From: Patiria miniata
Lineage: Eukaryota > Echinodermata > Asteroidea > Valvatida > Asterinidae
NCBI RefSeq assembly: GCF_015706575.1
Contig: NW_024037047.1
Location: 927,632-991,631 of the forward strand
DNA length: 64,000 nt
Direction: 5' to 3'
Within the stretch, counting starts at the first letter, position 1; every line of letters starts with the position of its first letter. Shown in pieces: positions 33,611-45,249 of this stretch. A program made the translations under genes and the position numbers. The notes under the pieces are model-generated. The model saw nothing but the letters and a program-made list of their open reading frames with translations. It did not search any database and was not told where the DNA came from.

Positions 33611-34162
33611 TATAGGTTTTCCCGGCCAATTTCCTAAAATGTTCATTCACTTCTGAAAATCGGTCATTCATTTTCGTCTGAATTTGAGTGCACGTCTTTA
33701 ATACCACTTCAATTCAACGAAAGTTCAATCGTTTTCATTGTCCGTGCATACGGTTTTGAGAAACGACGGCCAATTACGTTACCTGTGCATTCATTTACGC
33801 AAGCATGCCTTTTCGCGCAGAGTTCTGACATACAATTTCGTGAATGTGCAATATAAAGTACGTTTTTCTCATTCAAATAGCAGATTGCATCATATAGCAT
33901 TAAGCTAAAAGTGAAATAGAATGCCAATGTTTGAAATCGCCCTCTAAAAGCGAAAAGGAAGCCTTGTAAACGAGTCTGCATGAGCATAAGCGAAATGTGC
34001 TGCTCAATCACTTAATTGATTGAATGGAAATGAAATCGAATGCTCTGATAGCGAAAATGCACGAAACGCGTGTTCAGAGCGATTATCAAATTCAGACGAA
34101 AATGAATGACCGATTTTCGGATGTTAATGAACATTTTAGGAAAGTGGCTGGGAAAACCTATA
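33611..34162. mobile_element. TIR element with ends of about 80 bp
   Basis: 'tataggttttcccggccaat' through 'tcattcattttcgtctgaat' at the left pairs with 'attcagacgaaaatgaatga' through 'ggctgggaaaacctata' at the right. No transposase. Confidence 0.72.
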
Positions 34163-34446
34163 TATATACCATGAACAGCCCCCTAACGTCATCTGGTGTG
34201 TCCAGCCTCCCCCTTTCGCCCCCAAATTTCCACAAGTGGGACCAGAAGGACTATCAAAATACATGTATTAGCGCATAGCCAGCACTTCTCCAATTCATTA
34301 ATTGTTTAGTCTTTGCAATTTGCAATCTTTCTCCTTTTTTACACAAATTTTCATAATTCAAAAAGTATATTTACAATGTGTGTTTCTATCATAAAAAAAA
34401 TCGGTCTTGTGTTTCCATCACACATCTCTAAAAAATAAATCCTACT

Positions 34447-34545
34447 ATTCAGGCCACCTTGGTAACATGCACTGCGTTTATATATAAACATGTATGTTTA
34501 CCATAAACGCCTGCGTGTTACCAAGGTAGCGTGAAAAGGCCTAAG
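34447..34545. repeat. Short hairpin repeat
   Basis: 'ggccaccttggtaacatgca' pairs with 'gcgtgttaccaaggtagc'; the loop region holds GTTTATATATAAAC-type AT palindromes. Confidence 0.6.
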
Positions 34546-34549
34546 CCTA

Positions 34550-35230
34550 CACAAATTCAACCCTGCACGCCGTCCTTTTTTCTCGTAACCATAACTGTAA
34601 ACCATTTCACAAAATTGTTTGTCTGGAGTTTCTGAATCTTTAATAGCCTATACAAAATTTATTTTTAGCTGTACCACCCGGATCGTGAATTAAGTGCTGT
34701 CAAACCAAAAGGACAAGTTTGCTTTATTGTTAAACCTAAACTGCGAGGGGAATTTCAGGCGACGACTTTCTTTGATCTCACTTGGTTATGATGGATTGCT
34801 TTTCTTCCGTAAAAGTAGTCATTGCCGTGGGAAGTTTTCAGATTCGCATTCACGCGTGTGAATGATAATCCTCCCAATACACGAACGTGACCCTTCAATA
34901 AAGCGGGTTCCATGCGTGGGGGCAAGCATTGGGCCGTATTATTTTTGGTTGTTGGTGACAACAACAATTAGGCTAAGAAACCTGGATGCGAGTTATGATG
35001 TGATTCATTGCTGCAAAACCATACGGCCCTATTTGGTAAAATGCTATGTATCACGAATCAAAGAACATTTTTTGAGAAAAAGGAGACTTTTAAATTTGAG
35101 CATTTGTCGTTTGCATAATTATTGCATGTATGGAAGACCGACTTTTTTAATGACTTGACAACCACAATTTTTCTGTTGTAAATTTTCTATATTTGTCTTT
35201 TTATTATTTTGATTGTTATTTTTTTTTAAA
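34550..35230. other. Gene-free stretch
   Basis: No gene, RNA or repeat boundary recognised on either strand. Confidence 0.35.
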
Positions 35231-35440
35231 GTAAGTAAAGTCTGTCACGAGCCAATGTGGCCCATCAGGCCGGCGTTTATCTCCGGTTTCGGTAGCATGA
35301 AATGACTGGGAATATTTCTAATCCCCCTGGACGGGATGCTAGTCCATCGCAGGTTACTACTCCCCAGCTAATGCCGGTACCCATTGACTCCTGGGTGGAG
35401 AGAGGCAAGTGGGGATGAAGTGGCTTGCCCAAGGACGCAA
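35231..35440 (-). mobile_element. SINE-like 3' unit, family IV
   Basis: The minus strand has 'cctgcgatggactagcatcc' and 'ccacccaggagtcaatgggt', phrases shared with SINE tails, with no tRNA head preserved. Confidence 0.5.
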
Positions 35441-35460
35441 CAAAGGTTACGTAGTCCGAA

Positions 35461-35541
35461 GTGCCATTGGTCCGACGTCCCATTGGTCCGGGCCGACGGT
35501 CCCATTGGTCCGGGCCGACGGTCCCATTGGTCCGATGCAAT
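35461..35541. repeat. 22-bp tandem repeat
   Basis: Three to four units of GGTCCCATTGGTCCGGGCCG + AC, unrelated to the 22-bp array at 17.4 kb. Confidence 0.8.
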
Positions 35542-35544
35542 AAT

Positions 35545-36630
35545 ACTGTGTAGTTACACTGGTTCAAGTTGGCTGAACCTAACCCTAGCCCTAACCCTAT
35601 GGGGCGTCATTCCATGACCGCAAACAAATGCATTGAATTCTTGACGGATATCGGAAGATACCATACCCCAAATAATAATACACCAGTCATGCCAGTAGTA
35701 ATTTCCATTTTATTTGAACATTCCCTAGGCCACAGATTAATTTTTAATAAATCTTTCTCGGTCCAAAAAATGCAACATTTGTTTTCATCATATCAAAGAC
35801 CAGATTATGATGTCATTCATGGTCGTCGCGAGTGGAAGGGGGGCATGGGGGCGCTTGCCCCCTTCCCCCGACAAGCAAAAAAACAGAGAAGACAAAAAAA
35901 GGAGAAAAAAGGGAGGGGGAAAAAGAAGACAAAGAGGCGCGCAATCGGCATATTGTTAATTTAATGGGTTAGGAGGGGGGGGGGGCAAAATGTCCCTGCC
36001 CACCCTCGAAAATATGATCAATCGGGAAAATGCTGGACAATTTTTTGTATAGGGATTTTCGGAGAAATTGTGCTTTGCCCCGCTCTAGAAAAAATCCTGG
36101 CGACGCCCATGATGTCATTGTCAGGATCGGTGTACGTTCAATTCACTCAACCGCACTGGGATTTTTTCAAAAGGCGCATGCGTATACCAGTACACTACGA
36201 TTTCCTGTAGAGACGATGGAGAATGTTTTTCAGCACACGAAGTACGGCAGCGAGTCTTTATTTTTCCCAAACGACATCCGCTTCCCATTGGTCCATTACA
36301 TGCATATGTAATGCCTTGTTCTCTACAACACAAACCGAGGACAGGCTTTACGTCTTGCGAAAAACGTTCTTTCCTAAGTTATTTAAAAGGTAAAATGAGA
36401 AGAAGTGAAAAATGTTCACTGATATTCGAACTCGGATCACTTTCAACCAGTCCATGAATCAGGTGCCAATCGTCGGTGATTTGATAACCATTAAATATTC
36501 CTTGTTATTTAATCTCAAAAACCCTGGACATCATGAATATGCATAACACAGAGAGCGCCCTCTTTTGATATTATCCGATCTCGTTTGGGGAAAACAATTT
36601 CGCGGCCCGGCGATGTCTAGATACGAAGAA
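35545..36630. other. Gene-free stretch
   Basis: No gene recognised. A purine-rich run lies at 35870-35940. Confidence 0.35.
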
Positions 36631-36639
36631 ATAGAAACT

Positions 36640-38420
36640 AGAGATTCGCGTTTGTTGTTACAAACGCAGAGTGGTCGGGTAGACAAGTATTTTATGAAAC
36701 AAATGTCCAGGTAAGTTATGAATATTTGTATGTAAAAACAAAGGATCACTAAATTAAATCCTTCCCAGGACAATCAATTATTTTGTTTAAAAAATGCATC
36801 TTTAACGGTATAGACATTCTATGTACACATACAAGTTATTTCTGGCTTGATAACGTCATTAGTCAAAAACGGGAAGTGAATACTGATTTAATTCGGAGTG
36901 GATGTTCATTGTGCAGTTAAATAACGTATGAAAATTTGGAAAATATAAATGTATGTATTCATAACACCGAACTTCCGGTTTGATGACGTCACAGTTTTTG
37001 GAAGCAAAAGGTGGACATTGTAATGGTATCGTTATTTGGGCTAAGATATACGACATGGATCAAATGATAGAATTAAATTTAAACTAGAGCTTCGCGTTTG
37101 TTGAGTTACAAACGCAGAGTGGTCGGGCGGACAGCCTTTTCATTTTACACTGCCCATGCAGTTATACATGTTTTTGTAAAACAAACGATCACGAAAGTAA
37201 ATCCCTTCCGGTTCAATCAATTATTGTTACAAAAATGTATCTTTAACGGTTTGATAAATTTCAGTAAACCTTCCGTGTGCGCAAAAAAAGTTATTTCTGG
37301 TTTGATGACGTCATTAGAGATGACAGCATTAGAGATCCAAAGGTGAACATTGTAATGGATATCATTATTTCCACTACGAAGATATGACAGGGATCAAATG
37401 ATAGAATAAAATAAAAAATATGATACTTTTCAAATTCTCATAGAAGTAACTTCCGGTCTGATGACGTCATAAATTTGAAACCTTGCCAAGTTATCTGTGG
37501 TTAATCAGAGAATATCAAGGGGGCGACTTGGTAACATTTAGAGGGATGGATTTAAAATTAAAGAATGCAAACTCTATTTTATGTGCCGCTAGGGGCGCGC
37601 CCTTTCGGATGATGACGTCATTACACTGTTTTTTGGTGTCCGACATTCCTCACTTAACACTTTCATAATTTATAAGTGTGTAGTAAAATGCTCCCGCCTT
37701 TGAGTTATATTCGGTTTTCATTTCACTTCCGGTAACACCGGAAGTGAAGGTCAAGCAATGCTCCCGCCTTTGAGTTATATTCGGTTTTCATTTCACTTCC
37801 GGTAACACCGGAAGTGAAGGTCAAGCAAAATTTGTGTCCGGGGGCAAGAAATGTTTCGCACGGCATGGTCTACAACATCACGAAAAAACGAACACGATAC
37901 TCCATTTAGTTCGTAAGATATAGCGCAAACTATTTCGTCAAAATTTGCCCTTAGATCGCTTGTAATTTGATACCTGATAACGTCATGATAACGTAACATC
38001 TTCGTTACATGGTACATGTTCACACCGTTTGGAATAAAGGTTGCTTATTTTTGGTTTCAGGCTAAAGTCTTCATTTTGAACGCACAAAAAATGCTCACCA
38101 ATCAATCATGGTCTATCTGATTACAAGGTTGAAAAATAATTGATTACTTTGTTCAAGAGTTATAGGTGAAAGAATATCGTCATATTTCCAAGGAAAATTG
38201 CTTGAAATTTGACACCCGATGACGTCATCATGACGTCAGAGTAATATGCACCACTAGGGATGAAGGCCGATATATGTGGAAAGTTACAAGTTCATACCAT
38301 ATACCGTTTAGGAGAAAACCCGCGGAGAAGTATTGTCCCAAAAAAAGAGAAAGATTTATCAGAACAATAAGAGAGAGAGAGGTCGGGTTGTGCCCGACCA
38401 CTCAACAAGAGCGACTGTGC
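36640..38420. repeat. TGACGTCA-rich repeat region
   Basis: The hairpin motif GCGTTTGTTGTTACAAACGC followed by AGAGTGGTCGG occurs at about 36647 and 37090, and the region closes with GGTTGTGCCCGACCACTC near 38403, an inverted end. Between them TGACGTCA or close variants recur (about 36972, 37304, 37454, 37612, 38219, 38232), often after ACTTCCGG. A related, shorter copy is at 45250-45600. Confidence 0.65.
37688..37827 (+). repeat. Exact 70-bp tandem duplication
   Basis: Two adjacent 70-base units starting ATGCTCCCGCCTTTGAG; each contains the hairpin TTCACTTCCGGTAACACCGG + AAGTGAA. Confidence 0.9.
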
Positions 38421-39000
38421 ACAGTAAGCTCTGATGGTGCAGCCAGAAGTCTTTTATGACAGTCTTGCATGAAACCGATCAAAATTATCCCTGCCACAGC
38501 TTAAAAATACCACGTGACTATAACATTACTGCACATATTTTTTCTCCTTTTACAAACTTTCATAAACATCTTTCCGAATTGTTATAAACAATTTTTGTTA
38601 AATATTGAATTGATTTTGATTGCTTTTTTTTTTTTTTTTTTAAATAAGGGTAGTTATATTTTGTGGTAAACGTATGGGCCCTTCTTTGTCAAGAGGCTAG
38701 GCCCATTGTTGCCATTGTGTTAATAGCAAAAGACTTATTCTGAACATCGTGTTGGTGGTGTTTTAGAGATCACAAAGAAAGGCCTGTATCATTTGCATAT
38801 ATGGCTGAATGTCAGAGAAACTGTGGTCCATACCTAGACCAAATGTTGGCCGAAGAGAAAAATTTCGTAACCTTTTTCGTTTTTTTTGTGGAAGACAAGA
38901 ACGTATCCAAAGGGACATTTTTTGTTATAAAACTAGCTCACCATGTGCAGTAAATCACGTTCTTTTAGTTTGGTATCATAATTATTTAACTGTCCAACAC

Positions 39001-39385
39001 AAATTTAGACAACTCTATGAATTTACGTTTATGAGCTGCACATTGCCCCAAGGAAACTACAGGAAGTAATAAATATTTACTGCAGAAATATTTTGAACTT
39101 TGCATGTACATGTACCCCACTTGTTTTGGTCTAAAAATTTATGGTCAGGCAGTGATGTGGAATCTACGCGTAGAATTCGGTCTGAAAGCAGAATCGCATA
39201 GTCGGAGGAATGGACTTTTTTTGTTATTTTGTCTTTGTTACATTCAGGATAAGGCTTCCTTTTATATACCTCGTATTTCCAACAATCCAGGGGCCTTGTA
39301 AAGGTGCAAGAGTCATGCACGAGAAAACATCTATCATAACTCGGTTGGTTTTCGAAACAGGTGATATTGCCAAAGAATTCTTTTT
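39001..39385 (+). repeat. Direct repeat left of the secreted-protein gene
   Basis: About 385 bases match 43163-43545 in the same orientation; the stretch 'gttattttgtctttgttaca' and the following 80 bases are identical. Small ORFs on both strands are kept in the two copies only because of this identity. Confidence 0.8.
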
Positions 39386-39779
39386 TAATACGTGTAAAAA
39401 AACTTACAACAATATTCAGTTGTCTGATGGCTTGTCGTGCACGTCGAATAGCCGATACAGCTTGCTTTCCTTATTGTCAACAGTGCTCAATTACGCTTTA
39501 CATTAGTACTACCCATTGTACTTTATCCACAACTTTCAGTTTCGAAAAAAACACCTAACAGGAAAACTTTCCCAAGACTTAGAAAATATAGGAAGGGAAA
39601 TAAAACTCGCTGATCGGGGTTTTGAGTACAAGGTCTTCTTTATAATCACGAATCCTCCGCAATAGATTTTGTTTCCTCTTCGTTCTTCTCCGTAAGTCCT
39701 GTTATTATTCCCATGCTATTTTGCCTTTGAGAAAGATCATGCTGCTACTGATACCACCGAAAAGTCAAGTAAGTTTGAC

Positions 39780-40230
39780 TTTAAACCACGCCCACTGCAT
39801 ACGGAGCGAAGCATAAAGTGGCGTGGCGGTTTAGCCAATGGGCGCTAGTGATAGTGATACGCGCGCGTGTACGACGCAGTCACTTATATTTACCAACCCG
39901 GTGTCAAATGAAAATCGGACTCATTTTCCCTATTATTGGTTAATCCCTCTCACGTGACAAGTCACTCTCCAATATATAGGCATATGAATAGGCCTATTGT
40001 CAACTTATGCATGCGCAGTACTACCAACGAGTCCATATTCCACGGAGTCGGATATTCACGCTACACCGGTTCGTTTTATAAAACGTCATACACGTGCGCG
40101 CACCACTGATAACTAGCGCCAAAGATATAGAATAAAAAGAGCGCCCATTGTACGATCGAGTTGCGTTATTTTCCGGTTCCAATGGTTCCAATGGTTCCAA
40201 CGCTTCTTATGCCAGTGGGCGTGGTTTAAA
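39780..40230. mobile_element. TIR element (TTTAAACCACGCCCACTG ends)
   Basis: Ends TTTAAACCACGCCCACTG and CAGTGGGCGTGGTTTAAA, 451 bases, no coding content. Confidence 0.7.
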
Positions 40231-40256
40231 CTGAAAAGGTGTCACACTTCGAGCCG

Positions 40257-40459
40257 AATGGACCGATCCAGTAAGCACCGCCCCATGGTATTCTGACCAA
40301 TCACAGCCGTGATTTATGTCCGACATGCGTGCACAAAAGTCCGACATGCGTGCACGCGCGTATGATGCGCGCGGCAGGAAAATGCAGTGTGGCATTGGAG
40401 AAGAGCACGTGTTAATTTGCCCAGTGCGCAGTGGGAGGGGCTTACTGGATCGGTCCATT
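40257..40459. mobile_element. Short TIR element upstream of the secreted-protein gene
   Basis: Ends AATGGACCGATCCAGTAAGC and GCTTACTGGATCGGTCCATT, 203 bases; it ends 300 bases before the TATA box of the next gene. Confidence 0.75.
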
Positions 40460-40761
40460 GGGCACTAACCCGCTGGTTTACTAAACTTGTTACAGTCGTT
40501 TGTTTTGAAATCAGGCTTGAACAGAATGCCAAGGGGCCGGGTAACACATGGAACTTGGAACCGGAAGCAAATAATCAACTGTAGAGACTTACTTCTGAAT
40601 ACATACAGTTCCCAACTAAATACAGCAGTCTGGGGGAAAGTTGCTCCAAGATTTGTTATCGTACCTTTTATGATGCTTGACCAAAACGCAAGTCTCCTGT
40701 GACAAATCCTGCATTTGAAAAAAAACCCAGACGACTCAGATCAAGTCTATCGTTTTCCAGT

Positions 40762-40770
40762 TCTATAAAA
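40762..40770 (+). promoter_or_regulatory. TATA box
   Basis: TCTATAAAA lies 65 bases before the chosen ATG at 40835, which places the transcription start near 40795. Confidence 0.6.
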
Positions 40771-40834
40771 CCTCGATGGTTGCTGGCCGAATCAACATAT
40801 GGGTGTTGTGACTCGGACTCGAAAAAAGGCAAAC

Positions 40835-42022
40835 ATGTCGCGTTTTATCGGTCTGTGCTTTTTGGTAGCAGGAGCTTTGCTACTTTATTGTGCACCACCA
40901 TGCCACTGTAAGACGTGCCACTGCAAGGTGGGTAAGACTAGGTGTAGCAATTCGAAATGGTACACTTGTGTCTCCAGTTCCTACCTCAGCGCAAAATCCA
41001 AGGGTACAGATCAATGCAGCAACAACCACAAGACATGCTACTACAAGTGTTCAGATGAACACACATGTTTACCCGAAGGTTTCCTGACCAACAACTGCCA
41101 GTGTGATGGTACTGGAGTCGCTGCGGTAAATGTAGATGCATGGTGTTACGATCCACAGGACAATGACAAGATTCGACAGTGTTTGTGGTACGAGGAGTGT
41201 CTGGAAAGGGCACGACCGTGTAAGAACACTAGATACGACTACGCTATTGCATACGGCAAACATTTCTGCGAACTGTTCGCCGAGAAAAAACAGACGTTCA
41301 ACCAGGAGACCGCCAAGTGGATCGATGCGGTTCGCGTGTGTCTGCAGGTGGCTTTGGTCCCGCTCTTGCGTCCCTGGAACAGCCCCACCTGTAAGCAGAT
41401 CAGAGACATCGGCTTTGCTTCTCACACCGGTTGCTATACGGAACCCGCCCCTGATGCTCCGGGGATTTGCAGCCTAAGCTGCACGCAGAAATCGAAAGTG
41501 ATCTGGACCATTAAGAGAAGTCTCCGCACCGACACACTTGAAACTCTCAAAGGCATGTTCCAAACATTGTTAAAGTGTGGGGAGAGGTTTCTAAAAAATG
41601 AACTCATCAAAATGATAAAACTCACAGTTCGGTTCGTCGGCGACTGTCTCCGACCGCTTATAGAACTATATAGAGAGATAATCGAAACAATTGCACAGAT
41701 ACAAGGCTGGTATAACCGCGCCCTGGACTGGTTCCCAATTTTCTTCAATGCGTCGGAAACCGTGAACGCTGGATCTGGACCGGTGGAAATCAACATCCTG
41801 ATCACAGATATTGTGTCTCTCAACCTCACTCAAGCACCAGACGCACAAGCTGTCAATCTGGACACAATGGTCAGTGAGCTGGTCAATGCGGTGGAGAGCG
41901 ATACTATAGACGACCTGCAGCTAACTGGAAGTTGCACCGTCCCCATCGTCTCAATAACCGACTGCGAGGATCTACAGTGCAGCAATCACGGATCAGACAC
42001 ATCAGGCACTCCTAATGTGTAA
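40835..42022 (+). CDS. Secreted Cys-rich protein with stanniocalcin-like core (single exon)
   Basis: 395 residues in one uninterrupted exon. The start chosen is the ATG of MSRFIGLCFLVAG, which gives a clear signal peptide (about residues 1-24) in context AACATG; the frame is also open from an ATG at 40799, but that would bury the signal under a basic leader. Residues about 25-105 hold 11 cysteines in a compact module. Residues about 140-240 match stanniocalcin by spacing: CELF...F, 24 residues on VRVC, then 17 on TC, then 14 on GCY, then ICS and a later LLKC. These positions in stanniocalcin form its disulphides. N-glycosylation sites: FNAS and LNLT. The C-terminal 100 residues are acidic and unrecognised. 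Stanniocalcins are secreted glycoproteins of calcium/phosphate balance; assigning that function here is an inference. Lack of introns may mean retroposition. A poly(A) signal lies at 42636. Confidence 0.82.
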   Translation: MSRFIGLCFLVAGALLLYCAPPCHCKTCHCKVGKTRCSNSKWYTCVSSSYLSAKSKGTDQCSNNHKTCYYKCSDEHTCLPEGFLTNNCQCDGTGVAAVNVDAWCYDPQDNDKIRQCLWYEECLERARPCKNTRYDYAIAYGKHFCELFAEKKQTFNQETAKWIDAVRVCLQVALVPLLRPWNSPTCKQIRDIGFASHTGCYTEPAPDAPGICSLSCTQKSKVIWTIKRSLRTDTLETLKGMFQTLLKCGERFLKNELIKMIKLTVRFVGDCLRPLIELYREIIETIAQIQGWYNRALDWFPIFFNASETVNAGSGPVEINILITDIVSLNLTQAPDAQAVNLDTMVSELVNAVESDTIDDLQLTGSCTVPIVSITDCEDLQCSNHGSDTSGTPNV

Positions 42023-42635
42023 TTACAAGTATGTCTTTGGGGGCTTAAAGGGTATATTCCCACCGTGTCCAAAAGGGCCGGTACATTTCGTATCGATACG
42101 CTATAGCATAAAGTTCAGGCAATCTGCCAGATTTAATTTTCAAGCAAACATAATGGCATGTAGGGAACACGAAGTTTCACTGTTTGCCTGTATATATAAA
42201 TACGTAATTGTTTCGTATCATATCCTGAATATTCTTTTATTACAACAAAAATGTTCATCTGATGAGTTAGCTGTCACGGTAGCTACGAAAGCTCGTGCCA
42301 TAATTTTGATAGCTTAAGTTTGATTTTATAGCTGGTCATTAAGTGCTACCTTCTGTGGGATTTAACAACATTGGATTTCACAAAACCCTGATAGCTTCGA
42401 AATCTTTGATGCATTACGTTTATCGTGTAGCTTTCTTTTATTTTAACTAGTGATACCCAGACCTTAATACGAGTACACTTGATAAAAGTAACTTGCTTAT
42501 TTTCAATTTGTAACGCTTATCTGAACAGTTTTGCACCACTTAAGAAAAGGACCCACAGTGAAAATGTATTATATTAAGTTTGTTTCTTTTTCTTCTTATT
42601 GTTAAATCTTATATTCGCCAATTCTCCTTATGAAT

Positions 42636-42641
42636 AATAAA
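42636..42641 (+). terminator. Poly(A) signal
   Basis: AATAAA 614 bases after the stop codon of the secreted-protein gene; the first canonical hexamer downstream on this strand that I could see. Confidence 0.5.
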
Positions 42642-42869
42642 CTCAAGGTCAAGGTGTTAATAGTTTTGGGATGATGAGTTGTATATTTAATGCTTAAATA
42701 ATTACACAGGGTGAGCCAAAAAGAAAATGACCGAATTAGAAAAAAAAACCAATTATTTTAAAAATATGTGGCTGGCTCCATTTAATAAAAAAAATTACAT
42801 TGGTATAAAGTACATGTAACAAATAAAGTGCATGTAACATACGTAGCATAATTATGTGGAGTACATGTG

Positions 42870-43162
42870 TGGAGTGTCGTGGCCTCATGGTCTGAAGCAA
42901 TTGAATTCGTGGTCTGCAGGTAATTCTGCAGGTTGTGGGTTCGAGTCCAGCTTGGGGATGTGGTGCTTGTGCCCTTGGGCAAGGCACTTTGTCACTCATT
43001 GCTTCTCCCCACCCAGGAGTAAATGGGTACCTGTGAGGGCAGAGTTGATATTTGTGGTTGATTTATTAGCTGCCTTGCGCCGAAATGGCAGCATCGAGCT
43101 GTATATTCCCCAGTGGAGCTGAGATGGTATTTGGAGTGTTTCATTGGCCCAACGAGCAAAAC
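42870..43162 (+). mobile_element. tRNA-derived SINE, family III
   Basis: A-box-like TGGCCTCATGG and B box GGTTCGAGTCC, then 'cttgggcaaggcactttgtc', 'cacccaggagtaaatgggta' and a tail 'tgtttcattggcccaac'. Another copy lies at 53443-54150, split by an insertion. Confidence 0.8.
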
Positions 43163-43545
43163 AAATCGAGACAACTCTATGTATTTACGTTTATGAGCTG
43201 CACATTTGCCCAAAGGAAACTACAGGAATTCATAATTAGGCGAGAAATATTTACTGCAGAACTTTGCATGTACATATACCCTACTTGTGTTGCTATAAAA
43301 TTTATGGTCGGGCAGTGATGTGGAATCTACGCATAGAATTCGGTCTGAAAGGAGAATCGCATAGTCGGAGGAATGGACTTGTTTTGTTATTTTGTCTTTG
43401 TTACATTCAGGATAAGGCTTCCTTTTATATACCTCGTATTTCCAACAATCCAGGGGCCTTGTAAAGGTGCAAGAGTCATGCACGAGCGAGCATCAATCAC
43501 AACTCAGTTGGTTTATGAAATGGGGATATTGCGAAAGAATTTGGG
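43163..43545 (+). repeat. Direct repeat right of the secreted-protein gene
   Basis: Matches 39001-39385. It starts where SINE family III ends. Confidence 0.8.
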
Positions 43546-43710
43546 GTTTCTTTATCCCTTTCACTACCACGGGCTCCTTTTAAGGTACAAAGTGCGACGA
43601 CACTTCCTTTTTTGGCACCAAGCCATTTTGCATTTTGCGCATACGTGAATAGTACCCCCCTCTCGACGAAATATCTATCTGGCATTATATGCGTTATAAC
43701 TAAACTACAT

Positions 43711-44288
43711 GTAGGAATGTCAGACAAGTCGACCGTTGAGACAAGTCGACCGTTGAGACAACTCGACTCGGGACAACTCGACCGTTGAGACAGCTCGACT
43801 TAATGGAATGTATACACGTGGAGCGGAAAAAGTTGCAAAAATCTGTGGCAGGACCAGTCCCGGGCGCGGCGCGGGCATACTCGATGCACAGAGGGCGATC
43901 CGATCCGGTGGCCGTCGCGTTGGGCCGGCGCGCCCTGCCCGCGAGGATCGGGCCCTGCCCGGCACGCGGGCACAACCGGCGCGCCAAGTGGGCGCACATG
44001 CCAGGCAAAAACAATCACGCTGCGCTATATGATCGGCTCTGTTATATGCAACAAAAAAACCCTCATGTGTCATCACTCCCAAACGAAGATTAGCCGCCGT
44101 CAAAAATCCCCGGTACTATCCCCAAAACTAGGCCCAAAAACATGCGAGGCGACTTGTCTCAACGGTCGACTTGTCTTTCCATTTATCGCACATACGGTCG
44201 AGTTGTCTCAACGGTCGAGTTGTCTCAACGGTCGACTTGTCCCGAGTAGTTGTCTCAACGGTCGACTTGTCTGACCCCCACATGTAGA
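43711..44288. mobile_element. TIR element whose ends are arrays of a 17-bp unit
   Basis: Left end: CTACATGTAGG then units GACAAGTCGACCGTTGA, with variants GACAACTCGAC. Right end: the inverted array TCAACGGTCGACTTGTC (about six units) closing with CCCACATGTAG. The interior (about 43855-43995) is strongly GC-rich, unlike its surroundings. No transposase ORF. Confidence 0.75.
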
Positions 44289-44699
44289 CTCCATGGTTTA
44301 CTATTTGCACCGCTAGCGACGCAAAGGGCGGAAGAGTCAGGGTGCAGGCCAGTAAATCGGTCCGAAATTGCCTACGCCGGCCAAATCACGATTTGCATGC
44401 CCTCAAATTCTCCGGTATTAGATCATTTTGAAGGCCGTGAACTTGATGATTTGTAAAAAAAAAAAAAAGAAGGTTGGAAGCCTTGCAGAGTATTGCAAGC
44501 TCGTATTTCTGTGAAATGTGGATGATGATTAGGCCCTAAAATTACTCTATTTTGCAATAGAGCGCAGGCGTCCATTTTCAAAATGGCGATGCGCTTCAGG
44601 ACTGCTTTTAGGAGTGATCATCTTTTTAGTAGATGGAATTTCTCCCAAAGGTCATTGGTTAACCCCCAGAAACTTAACGGAAAATGAAAGATGATGAAA

Positions 44700-44760
44700 T
44701 AAGCCTTAATTTGATGCATGTCCTGAACTGTTCAGGGCATGCATCAAAATTAAGGCTTAT
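44700..44760. repeat. 60-bp near-perfect palindrome
   Basis: TAAGCCTTAATTTGATGCAT + GTCCTGAAC pairs with GTTCAGGGCATGCATCAAA + TTAAGGCTTA. Confidence 0.8.
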
Positions 44761-45249
44761 TTCAGAACACCTCAGAGAGTTGTGAGTATTTTTAATGTTT
44801 TGGAAGTGCCACTAAGGTGTATGGCAGTCTATTTACTGGTCTGAACCCATCGGAAGTTTAATCCAGCTGTGGCAAGGATGATTTTTTTGTAGTCGCCGGT
44901 TCGCCCCCCGCCCAACCCCCCCCCCCCCCCAAAAAGTTGCTTGTTTGGTTTCTACGCTCGAATCTTTCTCCCCATATCTAAACCTAGAGACTCTAGAGCC
45001 CGAACAAAGCAGCGGTGAAAATAGTTTAGTATGATAAATCAGACGTTCCGCAGCCGTGGCTTTGCCAACTGAATGTCTGATCCTCAGACTACCCACGGCT
45101 AGTCTATGTAATAGACACATGGTCTACTAATATGAGTAATTATGCAAGACAACCACATCTTGACCTCTAGATTTTGGCCAATCAGCGGGCACTTTCTATA
45201 TCGGGTCTTCGGCCATTCACCGTTGTCGCGTCATAGACATGGATAAAAA

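Noticed and set aside
40799..40834. Upstream ATG extending the secreted protein by 12 residues (MGVVTRTRKKAN)
   Set aside because: It would put a basic leader before the hydrophobic core, and it lies almost at the expected transcription start 30 bases after the TATA box.
39057..43483. A pair of 87-codon minus-strand ORFs with nearly the same protein (MHDSCTFTRPLDCWKYEVYK...)
   Set aside because: The nucleotide repeat itself is nearly identical and the plus strand keeps an equally similar ORF, so conservation is not evidence of coding. No splice or start context supports it.
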